Source: Armillaria gallica (Eukaryota > Basidiomycota > Agaricomycetes > Agaricales > Physalacriaceae). From it: a DNA stretch of 64,000 nt. The stretch is from assembly GCA_037576215.1 (NCBI GenBank), contig JBANDB010000003.1, positions 4,154,001 through 4,218,000 of the forward strand, given 5' to 3'. This document shows, piece after piece, positions 50,060 to 60,556 of this stretch (the stretch's first letter is position 1; every line of letters begins with the position of its first letter). The position numbers were made by a program, and so were the translations under genes. A model generated the notes under the pieces. It was not told the DNA's origin. It searched no databases and worked only from the letters and a program-made list of their open reading frames with translations.

Positions 50060-51302
50060 ATGTCCTACCAACAAAATGGAGCTCCGTACCAAAACGTACC
50101 TCAAGATGTCGTATCTGGCGAGCAGTATCGGTACGCACTGACAAATTTTGTACGGAAATCTACTTGCGCCGAAATACAGTCCACTCACTAGAACTTAGCG
50201 AATTGCCCACGAAAAAGTTGAACAGCAACGAGCTCAGTTGGAAGAACAGGAGCGACAAGTAGCTCTGCTCCGTGCAAGGATAGCATTGCTTGAAGGAGGA
50301 TCCAATACCGACCGGACTGGAAAGGGAGGAAATTCCGTCGACGATTTCTCAATCAAAGTACGCCTGATCCTGTCTGTGGGGTTTTTGACCGACTTGGCAG
50401 TAGAATGCAGCATCGCAGTTAGACAAACTCATCAATCGATGGGCATCGGAGATCGTACGAAGTCCACCAGCCTCGTTTGACGTTATCTGCAGTGCAGTTC
50501 TCAGTGATGTACCGAGCGGTCCCGATGTTGCCGCCCAGATAAAAGGGACGTCCATGCAGGTGCAGTATATGCTGCGCCATGCAATGTCGGAGACAATATC
50601 TGAAGGCATAATCAATTGTCTCATGGTGACCAACTCGACCGACGCCAATATACAGCTAGCACGGATTCATGAACATCTATTTGCCCGTACGGTTCTGATC
50701 AATTTTAAGGTAGCTACTATTCATTATTTACAGGTGATCCAACCGTGGCTTGTGTCTGGCGACGACAGACATTTTCTGCAGCAGTCGAATCATGTACTCC
50801 CGACATGTCTGTCGGTATTATGGAGGAGCAGGTCCCAAAGCTCATGAGAGTTCTGGGAGGCGTCGTTCCCGCCGCAGGAGGAATCTCTATCCTTGAATCC
50901 GCATACGACTTTTCTCGGATGCTGCATGGATCCAACACAACGTCGGGCGACGCGTTCTATCGGGCCTTTGTCCCAGAACTAGGCAGCACGCTCTATCCAC
51001 GGCAGATTGAGCTTGTGAAACGGTGCCTGAAGAGTGAACGAGGGGATGTGGACAGGGTTGGTGCAACAATATTTCCGGGTTTGGTGAAGGTTACCAGGGC
51101 CCTGGCTTTACCTGATGGGCCTCCGACAGAAACTTTACAGGTGAGAATACTATCAGTCGAGCACCTGGCGTAACTAACTACTTGTATATAGACTGTTGTG
51201 AGGAGAGCGCAAGTCATTTGCGAATGCGCTATGAATGGCACAGCTCACACATCTGCATCTTCATCACCTCAGCCAGGTCGACCCCATTTAATGAATGCCT
51301 AA
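50060..51302 (+). CDS. Unrecognised helical protein, 349 aa
   Basis: Five exons, 50060-50149, 50199-50357, 50404-50686, 50734-51140 and 51192-51302, close in frame. Residues 1-25 are Gln/Tyr-rich. Residues about 30-65 form a strong coiled coil (KVEQQRAQLEEQERQVALLRARI). The remainder is helical, with hydrophobic segments not long enough to be membrane spans (LMRVLGGVVPAAGG, ELGSTLYPRQIELVKRC), and ends in a Ser/Pro tail. I do not recognise it. Its stop is 51 bp from the MIC60 stop (convergent). Confidence 0.75.
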
Positions 51303-51353
51303 TGTTCTATGCTCCATGTTTCTCTGCTTTTGACCATTTCTATTGCGTTGCCA

Positions 51354-53637
51354 CTACACAAGTAACAACGATGCTAACGTAGCCTGAGTTTGTACCACCT
51401 ATAAATAATCTGGTTCAGAAGATTCACTCCAGACAAAAAGAAGGATCACATACCTCCAACGCTTGCTGCACCTCCAAACGTCTCCGCGCAGCTTCCAACC
51501 AATCAGACAACAGGACCTGGGCAGTGCCTTTGAGCTGGTTCAGCTCCCGCGCAGCACTATCGAGATCCTTTTCGTTCAGATGATACTCCGCCCTCGCCAA
51601 AACACTCAAGACGTCGTCACCGGAAACCAAGCCATGCCTCTTGAACCTGAAGCTGGACAAAAGGTGACTGGCAAGGTGTGAAAGCAGTCCAGCATCCTGA
51701 TCAGGCACCAGTGCAACATTAGACACCTTGGGAGCCACAGATGTTGTGAACCACGACGCAAGGTCGGCAAATGGCTCAACACCAACGTCAGGAACTTCGG
51801 TTGACTCGAGAGCATCAAGGGCGGCAGAGGTAACTGGATCTTCGCGGGCAGTAGCAACGTGCCTAAGGATCCGGAGCTCCTCGCGGAATGGTTTTCGTAC
51901 AGCAGATGTCAATGCAGAGGATGACAGAGTGCGCACTGCGGTCCAAAGAGCGTGTATCCGAATGTTCTCGTCTAAATAAACCGAGTTATCCAAAGCAATG
52001 CGCTCCAAGCGTTTGAGTTGCGTGGAAAGTTCGTCGAGTTTGGCAAGGCGTCCGCCACGCTCTTGTTCAACTCGGACCTTGATTTCGCGAATCCATCGAC
52101 GTTGGAGCTCAATTCCTTGAGCAATAACTTCTTTTTTGAGTCTATAAAAGCCATGTTAGCTACCGTCTTTAAGGTCAAGACAACGTTTCACACCTCTCAT
52201 TGATAATTTCGAGATGTGTCCTGAGCTCATTGTCCAATTTCTCCCGGTAAGCACGCGTCAGTTCAACCTGGTGCTGGTCGAAAGCCTTCCTGAACTCATC
52301 CTCTTGACTATCAAGCTTGTCCTGAGCTTCCATTTCCAGCTCAATCATTTTGATAGTATATTCCCTGGTCTGTTCGTCCATTTTTGCCTGCAGTCCGATG
52401 CGTCCCTCATCCTTCACTGTCTCGATCCTCTCAACGAGCGAAGACAGATCGCCCTTAGCAGCTTCTAGCACAGGTGTAATCTGAGAAGCGGCATTAGGGT
52501 TGGACTTGAGGTATGAAGCCAGGTCGTCGATGGTACCAGCCAGGTGCTTGATAATCGGGTCAGATACGTCGGCAATTGATGGGGCGATGAGGGGAAGTGC
52601 CGCGGGAGGTTCAGGGGGAGGCGTCTCTTTCTTGGGAGGCGGCGCGGGGCGCTGAAAGCCAGGGGGTGGTTCGAATCCAACGGGTAACGGTTCCGTGTAC
52701 ACATTATCGGCTATTTTCTCGGGAGCCGAGTTCGCTGGCGGGATTTCTGGGGGAGTCTCGAGGGCTTTCGCAGTGTCAACAGAAGCAGGGGCGGGAGTGG
52801 GAGCGGGAGCTGCTGCAGGAGGCGGAATCTTTCCTGCCAACGCGTCTTCAGCCTGGTGAACGAGCTGGAGAAGCTCATCAGCAATCTGTTGCTCCCGGTG
52901 CTTTTCCAAAGCATCCTGCTTTCCCGTGATCTTGTCCTCCACTTTCTGTACATCCGTTTTAATGGTCGACGCAACAGCCTTGGCCCGCTCCTTTGACGAT
53001 TCGTAGGTCTTAACAGCTGCATCTCGCGCTTCACCAGCTTTCTTCTCAGCTACATGCTTCGCTTTTTCAATAGCGGTAGGGGCACCGTTGATCGACTCGG
53101 TGACGAAACGCTGAACGGAAATGACGGCGTCCTTGGTATATTCTATTGCCGTTGCGACCGTGAGGGTGTCCCAGCTGTGCGTTTCAGCATATTCAAGCAT
53201 GGATTGACCGAGAGGGACATGGTCGTTGAAGAAATTGTAATAGGTCTGGTTGTTGAAGGAGGCGAAGGTGCTACCGACGTAAAAGGTGCCGGTTAGCGTC
53301 GCCGTGGTCCAAAAAATTCGCCTGAAAATCCGAGGTTTCTTTTTCGGTGTTGCCGTCGACGCTTCAGAGGCCTCTGTCGCAAGACGCTAATAGCAACACG
53401 AATCAGCATGGCCGCATGGGAGTATTGAAACAGAGAATGTAGGTCGTATGACACGTCAAAAATGTTCTCTAGCTCTGTTCTATCGCCCTTGTTGACCAAA
53501 TGACATCCAACAGAGCCAATATCACAGCACCCATTCTCCAATACCAAAAGTAAGGAAAGACTTACCCTCCTGGACACCCGCACGGCTCCCCGACCGGTCG
53601 ACGATATGGACCTGGAGGCAAGTCCGACACGATGCAT
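51354..53637 (-). CDS. MIC60: MICOS subunit MIC60 (mitofilin)
   Basis: Four exons, 53637-53566, 53386-52194, 52141-51454 and 51398-51354, give 665 aa in frame. The N-terminus is an Arg/Ser-rich amphipathic presequence (MHRVGLASRSISS). One transmembrane segment follows after RIFRRIFW (TTATLTGTFYVGSTFASF). Then come an Ala/Lys-rich region, a Pro-rich stretch (EPPPGFQRPAPPP), a long coiled coil (YTIKMIELEMEAQDKLD, QHQVELTRAYREKLD) and the conserved mitofilin C-terminus (HALWTAVRTLSSSAL, LNQLKGTAQVLLSDWLEAAR, ending VVQTQATLASLLLV). Known role: crista junction formation in the inner mitochondrial membrane. The first intron is 179 bp, about three times the local norm, and separates the presequence from the rest. 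Confidence 0.93.
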
Positions 53638-54044
53638 GTCGTGCACAAGCAACCTCCAGCCCTGGAGTACTTAGGTGGAGAGTATAGTAGACAAAGAATA
53701 TGCAACGTTGGCGTGAACGGACTCGGAAACTTTCCGATTTGGTCCGGAAGCATTCTGCTCATGTAAGCCGTGTCGGTGGCGGACGTCCGGCGCATGCCTG
53801 AGGATTCGATAATTTCCATTGTCTGCAGTACCGACTTCCCAGCCTCTCCATCCGCGGCCACTGCACAAAATATGCTAGACTCAGACAGAGTTGTTCTGGT
53901 TGGAGTCCAGAAAGATGTTGATTCCAGACAAAATTTCTGCGTGGTTGTGAAGTTGGGATGCTAAAAACCGCCGGACAAAGTTTGGAATTATTCAAGTATC
54001 TCTCTCGCATATCACTCTATTGGGCCAAGATGAGGTGCTGCTAT
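53638..54044. other. Intergenic, no supported gene
   Basis: Between MIC60 and the P450 duplication. A plus frame ending at 53964 (DSDRVVLVGVQKDVDS) has a coding-like feel but no ATG or family match. Confidence 0.4.
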
Positions 54045-56857
54045 CGCAACCTTCTCCGCAACAGGGGACAAGATACGGCGTCTAGGGTGTATTGTATGAC
54101 GGACCGATACTTCAGGCCAGAGTCGCAACGTATTGTTTCCTAGTTGATTCCGAATCGAATGGAGTCCATTTGAACATTTCGTTTGTCCGTGGCGGGCACA
54201 AACCGACATTTACTACCAGTATCACAATCAATTCTTCCGAGCCTCTCCTAGTCAGGTTTCGACATTTTATAACGCCGATCCGGCACTGCAGTTCTTTGTA
54301 GTGTGCAACAATTGAACCTCCTCATACGTCGGTTTGGTCTCAGGCTTACTTGTCATCTGCTCTTCCCTAGACCTATTTGTGGAAACACGGATGCAGCGAG
54401 AAGATAAGGATTCCATGACCCAAAGGTGCCGCTTCGTGGTGTGTCCTGACGATGATCTCAACTTTCCTGGCAACGTTTCTTGTCTGTGGTGTCTTGCTGT
54501 TGTATCGCCGCCTCTCCTTTAACCGCCGGCGTCTCCCTCCTGGTCCCAAGGGTCTTCCGCTCATAGGGAACCTCTGGGATGTGCCCGCAGAGTATCCGTG
54601 GCTTACCTACGCTCAATGGGCTGCCACCTACGGCGATATCTTGTATTTGGACACTCCCGGAAATCCAACTGTTGTACTAAATTCTGCCCAAGCAGCGGCA
54701 GATCTCTTCGAAAACCGTTCCAGGAATTACTCCGATAGACCAGGTATGGTTGTAGATACCATAATGTCTCACAGCTGATAATAGTCTGCAGATTTCACCA
54801 TGATGAAGTTAACTGGATGGGAGAATATGATGGGGTTTATGAGATATTCCGACCAGTGGAGGTCAGTACAATCATGTTCACAGTTGATGTAGTCTAATTT
54901 CTCTTCGTAGAATGCGTCGCCGAATGTTTCATCAATATTTCCAGCTTCGCGCAGTCCCAGCGTACTATCCTGTGCAGATGAAAGCGACGTCGGTCTTGCT
55001 CCAACAGCTGCACAAATCTCCCGATGCTTTTGCTCACCATATTCGGCAGTAAGTCTTGGTAGTAGTACTGTTTTCGTAAAAGCCAACGACCTTTTAGCCA
55101 TTCCGGCTCAGTCATCATGAAAATAGTCTATGGATTTGATGTCAATCCAAATGGCGATCATTTTGTGGGACTGGTGGATCGAGCTATGGAAAGTGCTCGC
55201 GCCATTGGTAACATGGGGACTTTTGTCGTTGACTACATCCCCAGTTTGAAATATCTTCCGCGTGAGTTGACTTTTCTTATAACAAAATGTTATTGAAACC
55301 CACTGTTACATATGAAGGATGGTTTCCTGGTGCAAACTTCCTCAACCTTGCACGCAACTGGAGCAAAGATGCCCGGGACATGAAACATAGTCCGTTTGAA
55401 TACGCTTCAAAGTCATTGGTACGTCCTCACCTATGCATTGATCAGTATCAGTCCCTTACCTCACCCCTAAGGCGGAAGGCGATGCGCCGCCTTCGTTCGT
55501 CTCTGAAAATCTAACAAAGATGAAGCAGTTCGGCACGCCAGAGAGTGCGGCACACCTTGACATTATCCGGGATACAGCTGCGGTGGCCTTTGGCGGTAAG
55601 TTGCATTTAGTGTATCTGGAGATTCGTTGAACACCCGATTTCATATCTTGGTTAGCGGGTGCCGACACTGTACGTTTTCATCATTTAGAGTTTATCTTAT
55701 TGCTCTCATACGCTATAAAGACCGTGTCAGTGATGCTTTCTGCAATGCTCGCATTTCTTCTCTATCCTGAGGTACAAGCAAAGGCCCAAGCTGAGCTCGA
55801 TGCTGTTGTCGGTCCCACCCGGCTACCGAATTTCGATGACCACCCGCAGCTGCCATATATTGAAGCCATTCTGTCAGAAGCACTCAGATGGAATCCTGTT
55901 GCGCCAATGGGTATACACTTTCACGCCATGAACGTTAATTCAGCTCATAGGTTTGTAGGTATTGCTCATCGCAGTGTGCAAGAGGATGTTTACAGAGGTT
56001 ATTACATTCCTGCGGGTATGTCCCGATCGGGTTTTCTTATCTGTTCCTGCTTACTCCCCATAGGTGCAACCATCATTGGTAATGCTTGGTGAGTATCAAT
56101 GTCTAATATCAAAGCTTCAGACTGACGCTCAAAGTAGGGCTATACTTCACGACGAAACGGATTATCCCAATCCTTCTATCTTTGACCCCGAGAGGTTCAT
56201 GCCTGCAGAGGGGAAAGAACCCCAACCTTACCCCATAGCTGCGTTTGGGTTTGGGAGGCGGTACGTGAGATATACTTCCACCCAGCCTCTGTGCCGATAT
56301 TTCCTCAGTATCTGTCCTGGCCGTTATCTCGCCTCGAATACCGCATGGATTGCCATTGCGTCTATGGCATCGACGTTGTCGTTGACCAAGGCTGTGGATT
56401 CTGAAGGCCGTGTTATTGAACCTAGTAATACCTATACGGACGGTTTTGTGAGGTAGACCTTCCCATGTTTGACGTGTTATACCTCCTTTTGATCTTTATC
56501 CACAGCTTTCCCGTGCCTTTCAAATGCTCCATCAAGGCTCGCTCTGCTCGGGCACAAGCTTTGATAGCTTCGGGCGGACTGTGACAAATTTGGAACAACT
56601 ATTTACCCTCGACTGTAGTGTTGTCCACCCACATCGATGTCGGATGCTCCAGCACTCATTTTGAGGCCAATTTCTCGTCTTCAATGGCAAACTCGCCGAC
56701 TTCTAACATGTTCACCGATTTTTTTGATTCACCGTCTGCCGCTATCTCGTTGTGAATGCATGTTTGTGTGTTCGAAAGCCACTCTGCCAGCCTAATAATG
56801 GAATTGCTGTTTGGATCAATATCGTATTCATAGACAGTCTTCGCGGCTAGCCCATGG
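54045..56857. repeat. Tandem duplication, unit 1
   Basis: Unit 1 of a tandem pair. Homology with 56902-59761 begins at about 54045 (AACCTTCTCCGCAACAGGGG) and ends near 56857 (TAGCCCATGG). It includes about 400 bp of 5' region, the whole P450 gene and about 270 bp of 3' flank. Differences are scattered substitutions and small indels; large parts are near identical. Confidence 0.9.
54452..56584 (+). CDS. Cytochrome P450 monooxygenase, copy 1
   Basis: Thirteen exons: 54452-54743, 54792-54861, 54911-55048, 55098-55261, 55318-55418, 55472-55595, 55656-55669, 55721-55910, 55959-56015, 56064-56088, 56138-56260, 56309-56452, 56506-56584. They give 506 aa in frame. The N-terminal anchor is FLATFLVCGVLLLY, followed by the Pro-rich hinge PPGPKGLPLIGN. 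The I-helix is AGADTT, the K-helix ExxR is SEALRWNP, then FDPERFMPAEG, and the heme loop FGFGRRICPGR with the Cys ligand. Exon 7 (14 nt) ends within the I-helix. The wording is that of the large basidiomycete clan often labelled O-methylsterigmatocystin-oxidoreductase-like; the substrate is unknown. ER membrane is expected. All donors are GT. Confidence 0.93.
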
Positions 56858-56882
56858 GCGTTTAGTAACTTGATGAAGTCTT
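56656..56882 (-). pseudogene. Minus-strand gene relic in duplication unit 1
   Basis: On the minus strand a frame reads DFIKLLNAHGLAAKTVYEYD, continues through IIRLAEWLSNTQ and IEDEKLASK, and stops at 56656. It has no ATG and no recognisable start. A matching fragment is present after P450 copy 2, so it was duplicated with the P450. The family is not recognised. Confidence 0.45.
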
Positions 56883-56901
56883 ACAGAATACTCTCGCTGG
56901 T

Positions 56902-59761
56902 ATCACAACCTTCTCTGCAACAGGGGACAAGATACGGCGTCTAGGGTGTATTGTATGACGGACCGACACTCCCCGCCAAAGTTGCAACCTACTGTTTCCT
57001 AGTTGATTCCGAATTGATTGGAGTGCTTTTGTACATTTCGTTTGTCCGTGGCGGGCACAAACTGACATTTACTACCAGTATCACAATCAATTCTCCAGAG
57101 CCTCTCCTAGTCAGGTTTCGACATTTTATCACGCCGATCCGGCACTGCAGGAGGCATCAGTTCTTCGTAGTGCGCAGCAATTGAACCTCCATATATACAT
57201 GTTCACGTCTGTTCGGTCTCGGGCTTACTTGTCATCTGCTCTTCTCTAGACCTATTTGTGCAAAACACGGAAGCAGCGAGAAGATAAGGATTCCATGTCC
57301 TTGATTCACGCAAAGGTGCCGCTTCGTGGTGTGTCCTGACGATGATCTCAACTCTCCTGGCAACGTTTCTTGTCTTTGGTGTCTTGCTGTTATATCGCCG
57401 CCTCTCCCTTACCCGCCGGCGTCTCCCTCCTGGTCCCAAGGGTCTCCCACTCATAGGGAATCTCTTGGATGTGCCCGCTGAGTACCCATGGCTTACCTAC
57501 ACTCAATGGGCGGCCACATACGGCGACATTTTGTACTTGGACACACCCGGAAATCCGACCGTTGTACTGAACTCTGCCCAAGCAGCGGCAGATCTCTTCG
57601 AAAAACGTTCCAGGAATTACTCCGATAGACCAGGCATGGTTCATAGATGTTATAACGTCTCAGAGCTGATAATAGTCTGCAGATTTCACCATGATGGAGT
57701 TAGCAGGATGGGAGAATATGATGGGGCATATGAGATATTCCGACCCGTGGAGGCCGGTACAATCATGTTCACAGTTGATGTAGTCTAATTTCTCTTCATA
57801 GAATGCGTCGCCGAATGTTTCATCAATATTTCCAGCTTCGCGCAGTCCCAGCGTACTATCCTGTGCAGATGAAAGCGACGTCGGTCTTGCTCCAGCAGCT
57901 ACATAAATCTCCCGATGCATTTGCTCACCATATTCGGCAGTAAGTCTCGGCAGCAGTGCTGTTTTCTTAAAAGCCAACGGCCTTCTAGCCATTCCGGCTC
58001 AGTCATCATGAAAATAGTCTATGGATTTGATGTCAATCCAAATGGCGATCATTTTGTGGGACTGGTGGATCGAGCTATGGAAAGTGCTCGCGCCATTGGT
58101 AACATGGGGACTTTTGTCGTTGACTACATCCCCAGTTTGAAATATCTTCCGCGTGAGTTGACTTTTCTTATAACAAAATGTTATTCAAATCTACTGTTAC
58201 ATATGGAGGATGGTTTCCTGGTGCAAACTTCCTCAACCTTGCACGCAACTGGAGCAAAGATGTCCAGGACATGAAACATAGTCCGTTTGAATACGCTTCA
58301 AAGTCATTGGTATGTCCTCACCTATGCATTGATCAGTATCAGTCCCTTTGATTATAGACCCCACCCCTAAGGCGAAAGGCGATGCGCCGCCTTCGTTCGT
58401 CTCTGAAAATCTAACAAAGATGAAGCAGTTCGGCACGCCAGAGAGTGCGGCACACCTTGACATTATCCGGGATACAGCTGCGGTGGCCTTTGGCGGTAAG
58501 TTGCATTTAGTGTATCTGGAGATTGGTTAAACACCCGATTTCATGTCTTGGTTTAATTAGCGGGTGCCGACAGTGTACGTTTTCATCATTTAGAGTTTAT
58601 CTTATTGCTCTCATACGCTATAAAGACCGTGTCAGTGGTGCTTTCTGCAATGCTTGCATTTCTTCTCTATCCTGAGGTACAAGCCAAGGCCCAAGCTGAA
58701 CTCGATGCTGTTGTCGGTCCCACCCGACTGCCGAATTTCGACGACCGCCCGCAACTGCCATATATTGAAGCCATTCTGTCAGAAGCACTCAGATGGAATC
58801 CTGTTGCGCCAATGGGTATACACTTTCACGCCATGAACGTTAATTCAGCTCATAGGTTTGTAGGTATTGCTCATCGCAGTGTGCAAGAGGATGTTTACAG
58901 AGGTTATTACATTCCTGCGGGTATGTCCCGGTCGAGTTTCTTATCTGTTCCTGCTTATCCCCCATAGGCGCAACCATCATTGGTAATGCTTGGTGAGCAT
59001 CAATGTCTAACATCAAAACTTCGGACTGATGCTCAAAGTAGGGCTATACTTCACGACGAAAAGGATTATCCCAATCCTCTTGTCTTTGACCCCGAGAGGT
59101 TCATGCCTGCAGAGGGTAAAGAACCCCAACCTGATCCCATAGCTGCGTTTGGGTTTGGGAGACGGTACGTGAGATATGCTTCCATCCAGCCTCTATGCCG
59201 ATATATCCTCAGTATCTGTCCTGGCCGTTATCTCGCCTCGAATACCGCATGGATTGCCATTGCGTCTATGGCATCGACGTTGTCGTTGACCAAGGCTGTG
59301 GATTCTGAAGGCCGTGTTATTGAACCTAGTAATACCTATACGGACGGTTTTGTGAGGTAGACCTTCCCATATTTGACGTGTTATATCTCCTTTTGATCTT
59401 TATCCACAGCTTTCCCGTGCCTTTCAAATGCTCCATCAAGGCTCGCTCTGCTCGGGCACAAGGTTGATAGATTCGGGAGGATTGTGACAAATTTGGAACA
59501 ACTATTTATCCTCGACTGTAGTGCTGTCCACCCGTATCGATGTCGGGTGCTCCAACACCCATTTCTAGGCCGACTTCTCGTCTTCAATGGCAAACTCGCC
59601 GACTTCTAGCATGTTCACCGATTTTTTTTGATTCACCGTCTGCCGCTATCTCATTCTGAATGTATGTTACTGCATCCGAAAGCCACCCTACCAGCTTGAT
59701 AGTGGAATTGCTATTCGAATCAATATCGTATTCATAGACAGTCTTCGTGGCCAGCCCATGG
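56902..59761. repeat. Tandem duplication, unit 2
   Basis: Second unit of the tandem pair described for 54045-56857, separated from it by about 45 bp. Small insertions upstream of the ATG make it slightly longer than unit 1. Confidence 0.9.
57342..59467 (+). CDS. Cytochrome P450 monooxygenase, copy 2
   Basis: Thirteen exons on the plan of copy 1: 57342-57633, 57683-57752, 57802-57939, 57989-58152, 58209-58309, 58372-58495, 58561-58574, 58626-58815, 58864-58920, 58968-58992, 59042-59164, 59213-59356, 59410-59467. They would give 499 aa. All P450 signatures remain: PPGPKGLPLIGN, AGADS at the I-helix, SEALRWNP, and FGFGRRICPGR. Two changes may matter. The first and second introns have GC where copy 1 has GT (57634 and 57753). 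A small deletion after residue 496 changes the last codons, ending at GCACAAGGTTGA, so the tail is seven residues shorter. Substitutions include MMELAG for MMKLTG. It may be functional with GC-AG splicing, or on the way to becoming a pseudogene. Confidence 0.82.
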
Positions 59762-59765
59762 TGGA
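59563..59765 (-). pseudogene. Minus-strand gene relic in duplication unit 2
   Basis: Counterpart of the relic at 56656-56882: it reads HGLATKTVYEYDIDSNSN and LVGWLSDAVTYIQNEIAADG. A run of eight T on the plus strand (seven in unit 1) then shifts the frame. This confirms that neither fragment is under strong coding constraint now, or that exons are missing. Confidence 0.4.
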
Positions 59766-59995
59766 TACTCAGAGAGGTGCTCTACGGAACAGAGAAGGTG
59801 AGTAACGGCAAGAGGGAAGGCGCCAATCAATATCAGCCAGTCGGAGTATCTCATAAGGCAGAGTCCAATTTCTATCCTAATAACGGCGAGGCGATTGATA
59901 CAGATAATCACTGGCAAGTGAGGACGATCTATAGTCGGAACAAAACGCCAACACAACGATTAATATTGTTATATGTACAAGGTCAAACTGATTGG

Positions 59996-60556
59996 ATGGC
60001 TACTATATGGTCTACAGTGTTCGACATCGCTGCAATCGAAGCTCTCGCGTTTCCCGACTTGAGCGATCTGTCTTTCCCCACGATTTTTGCGGCGTTGGAT
60101 GAGCACTGGCAGAGCTCTGAGTCTCGCTGTGGGCGATTCCCACTCCATAATCATTCGACGATTACGCTCCAAGCCTTACATTTGACGTCTCGCTCTGCGG
60201 AACCGAACGAGGTGCCCGACCCAACGTCAGGTGAAAGGAAGCAGATTGTTTGCGTACCGCTTCCGGATTTACGGCTGCTCACTAATAGCTTTCAAGAGGC
60301 CTCGTGCTGGGGTCTGGCTAATTCTCTGCCGGGAGCTCCTGGAAGCCTGAGTCTACCCTACATACAGGCCTACATTTTGACCTTTTCATCGACATTTCCG
60401 TTGTCTACGGTCACGGTATCAAAATCCGACTCGAACGCTTTTTGTTTCGCCTCTGCCTTAACAAACTCAGCGCATTCAACGCGACTTTTCTCAACGTCCA
60501 CCAGCCAGAGGAAAAGCGAGCTGAAAACACCTCTGAACCAATTGATAAGAAGGTGA
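59996..60556 (+). CDS. Uncertain ORF, tail antisense to the ATG22-like gene
   Basis: The frame is open without a stop from 59747; the first true ATG is at 59996 (MATIWSTVFDIAAIEAL). It has coding-like composition in the first part (FPTIFAALDEHW, LPDLRLLTNSFQEASCWG). The last 187 bp lie opposite the final exon of the ATG22-like gene and are surely a shadow there. No family is recognised. It may be part of a gene with unseen introns, or chance. Confidence 0.25.
   Translation: MATIWSTVFDIAAIEALAFPDLSDLSFPTIFAALDEHWQSSESRCGRFPLHNHSTITLQALHLTSRSAEPNEVPDPTSGERKQIVCVPLPDLRLLTNSFQEASCWGLANSLPGAPGSLSLPYIQAYILTFSSTFPLSTVTVSKSDSNAFCFASALTNSAHSTRLFSTSTSQRKSELKTPLNQLIRR

Noticed and set aside
60370..60556. 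C-terminal part of the plus-strand frame starting at 59996
   Set aside because: It lies opposite the last exon of the ATG22-like gene, whose protein ending is well conserved.
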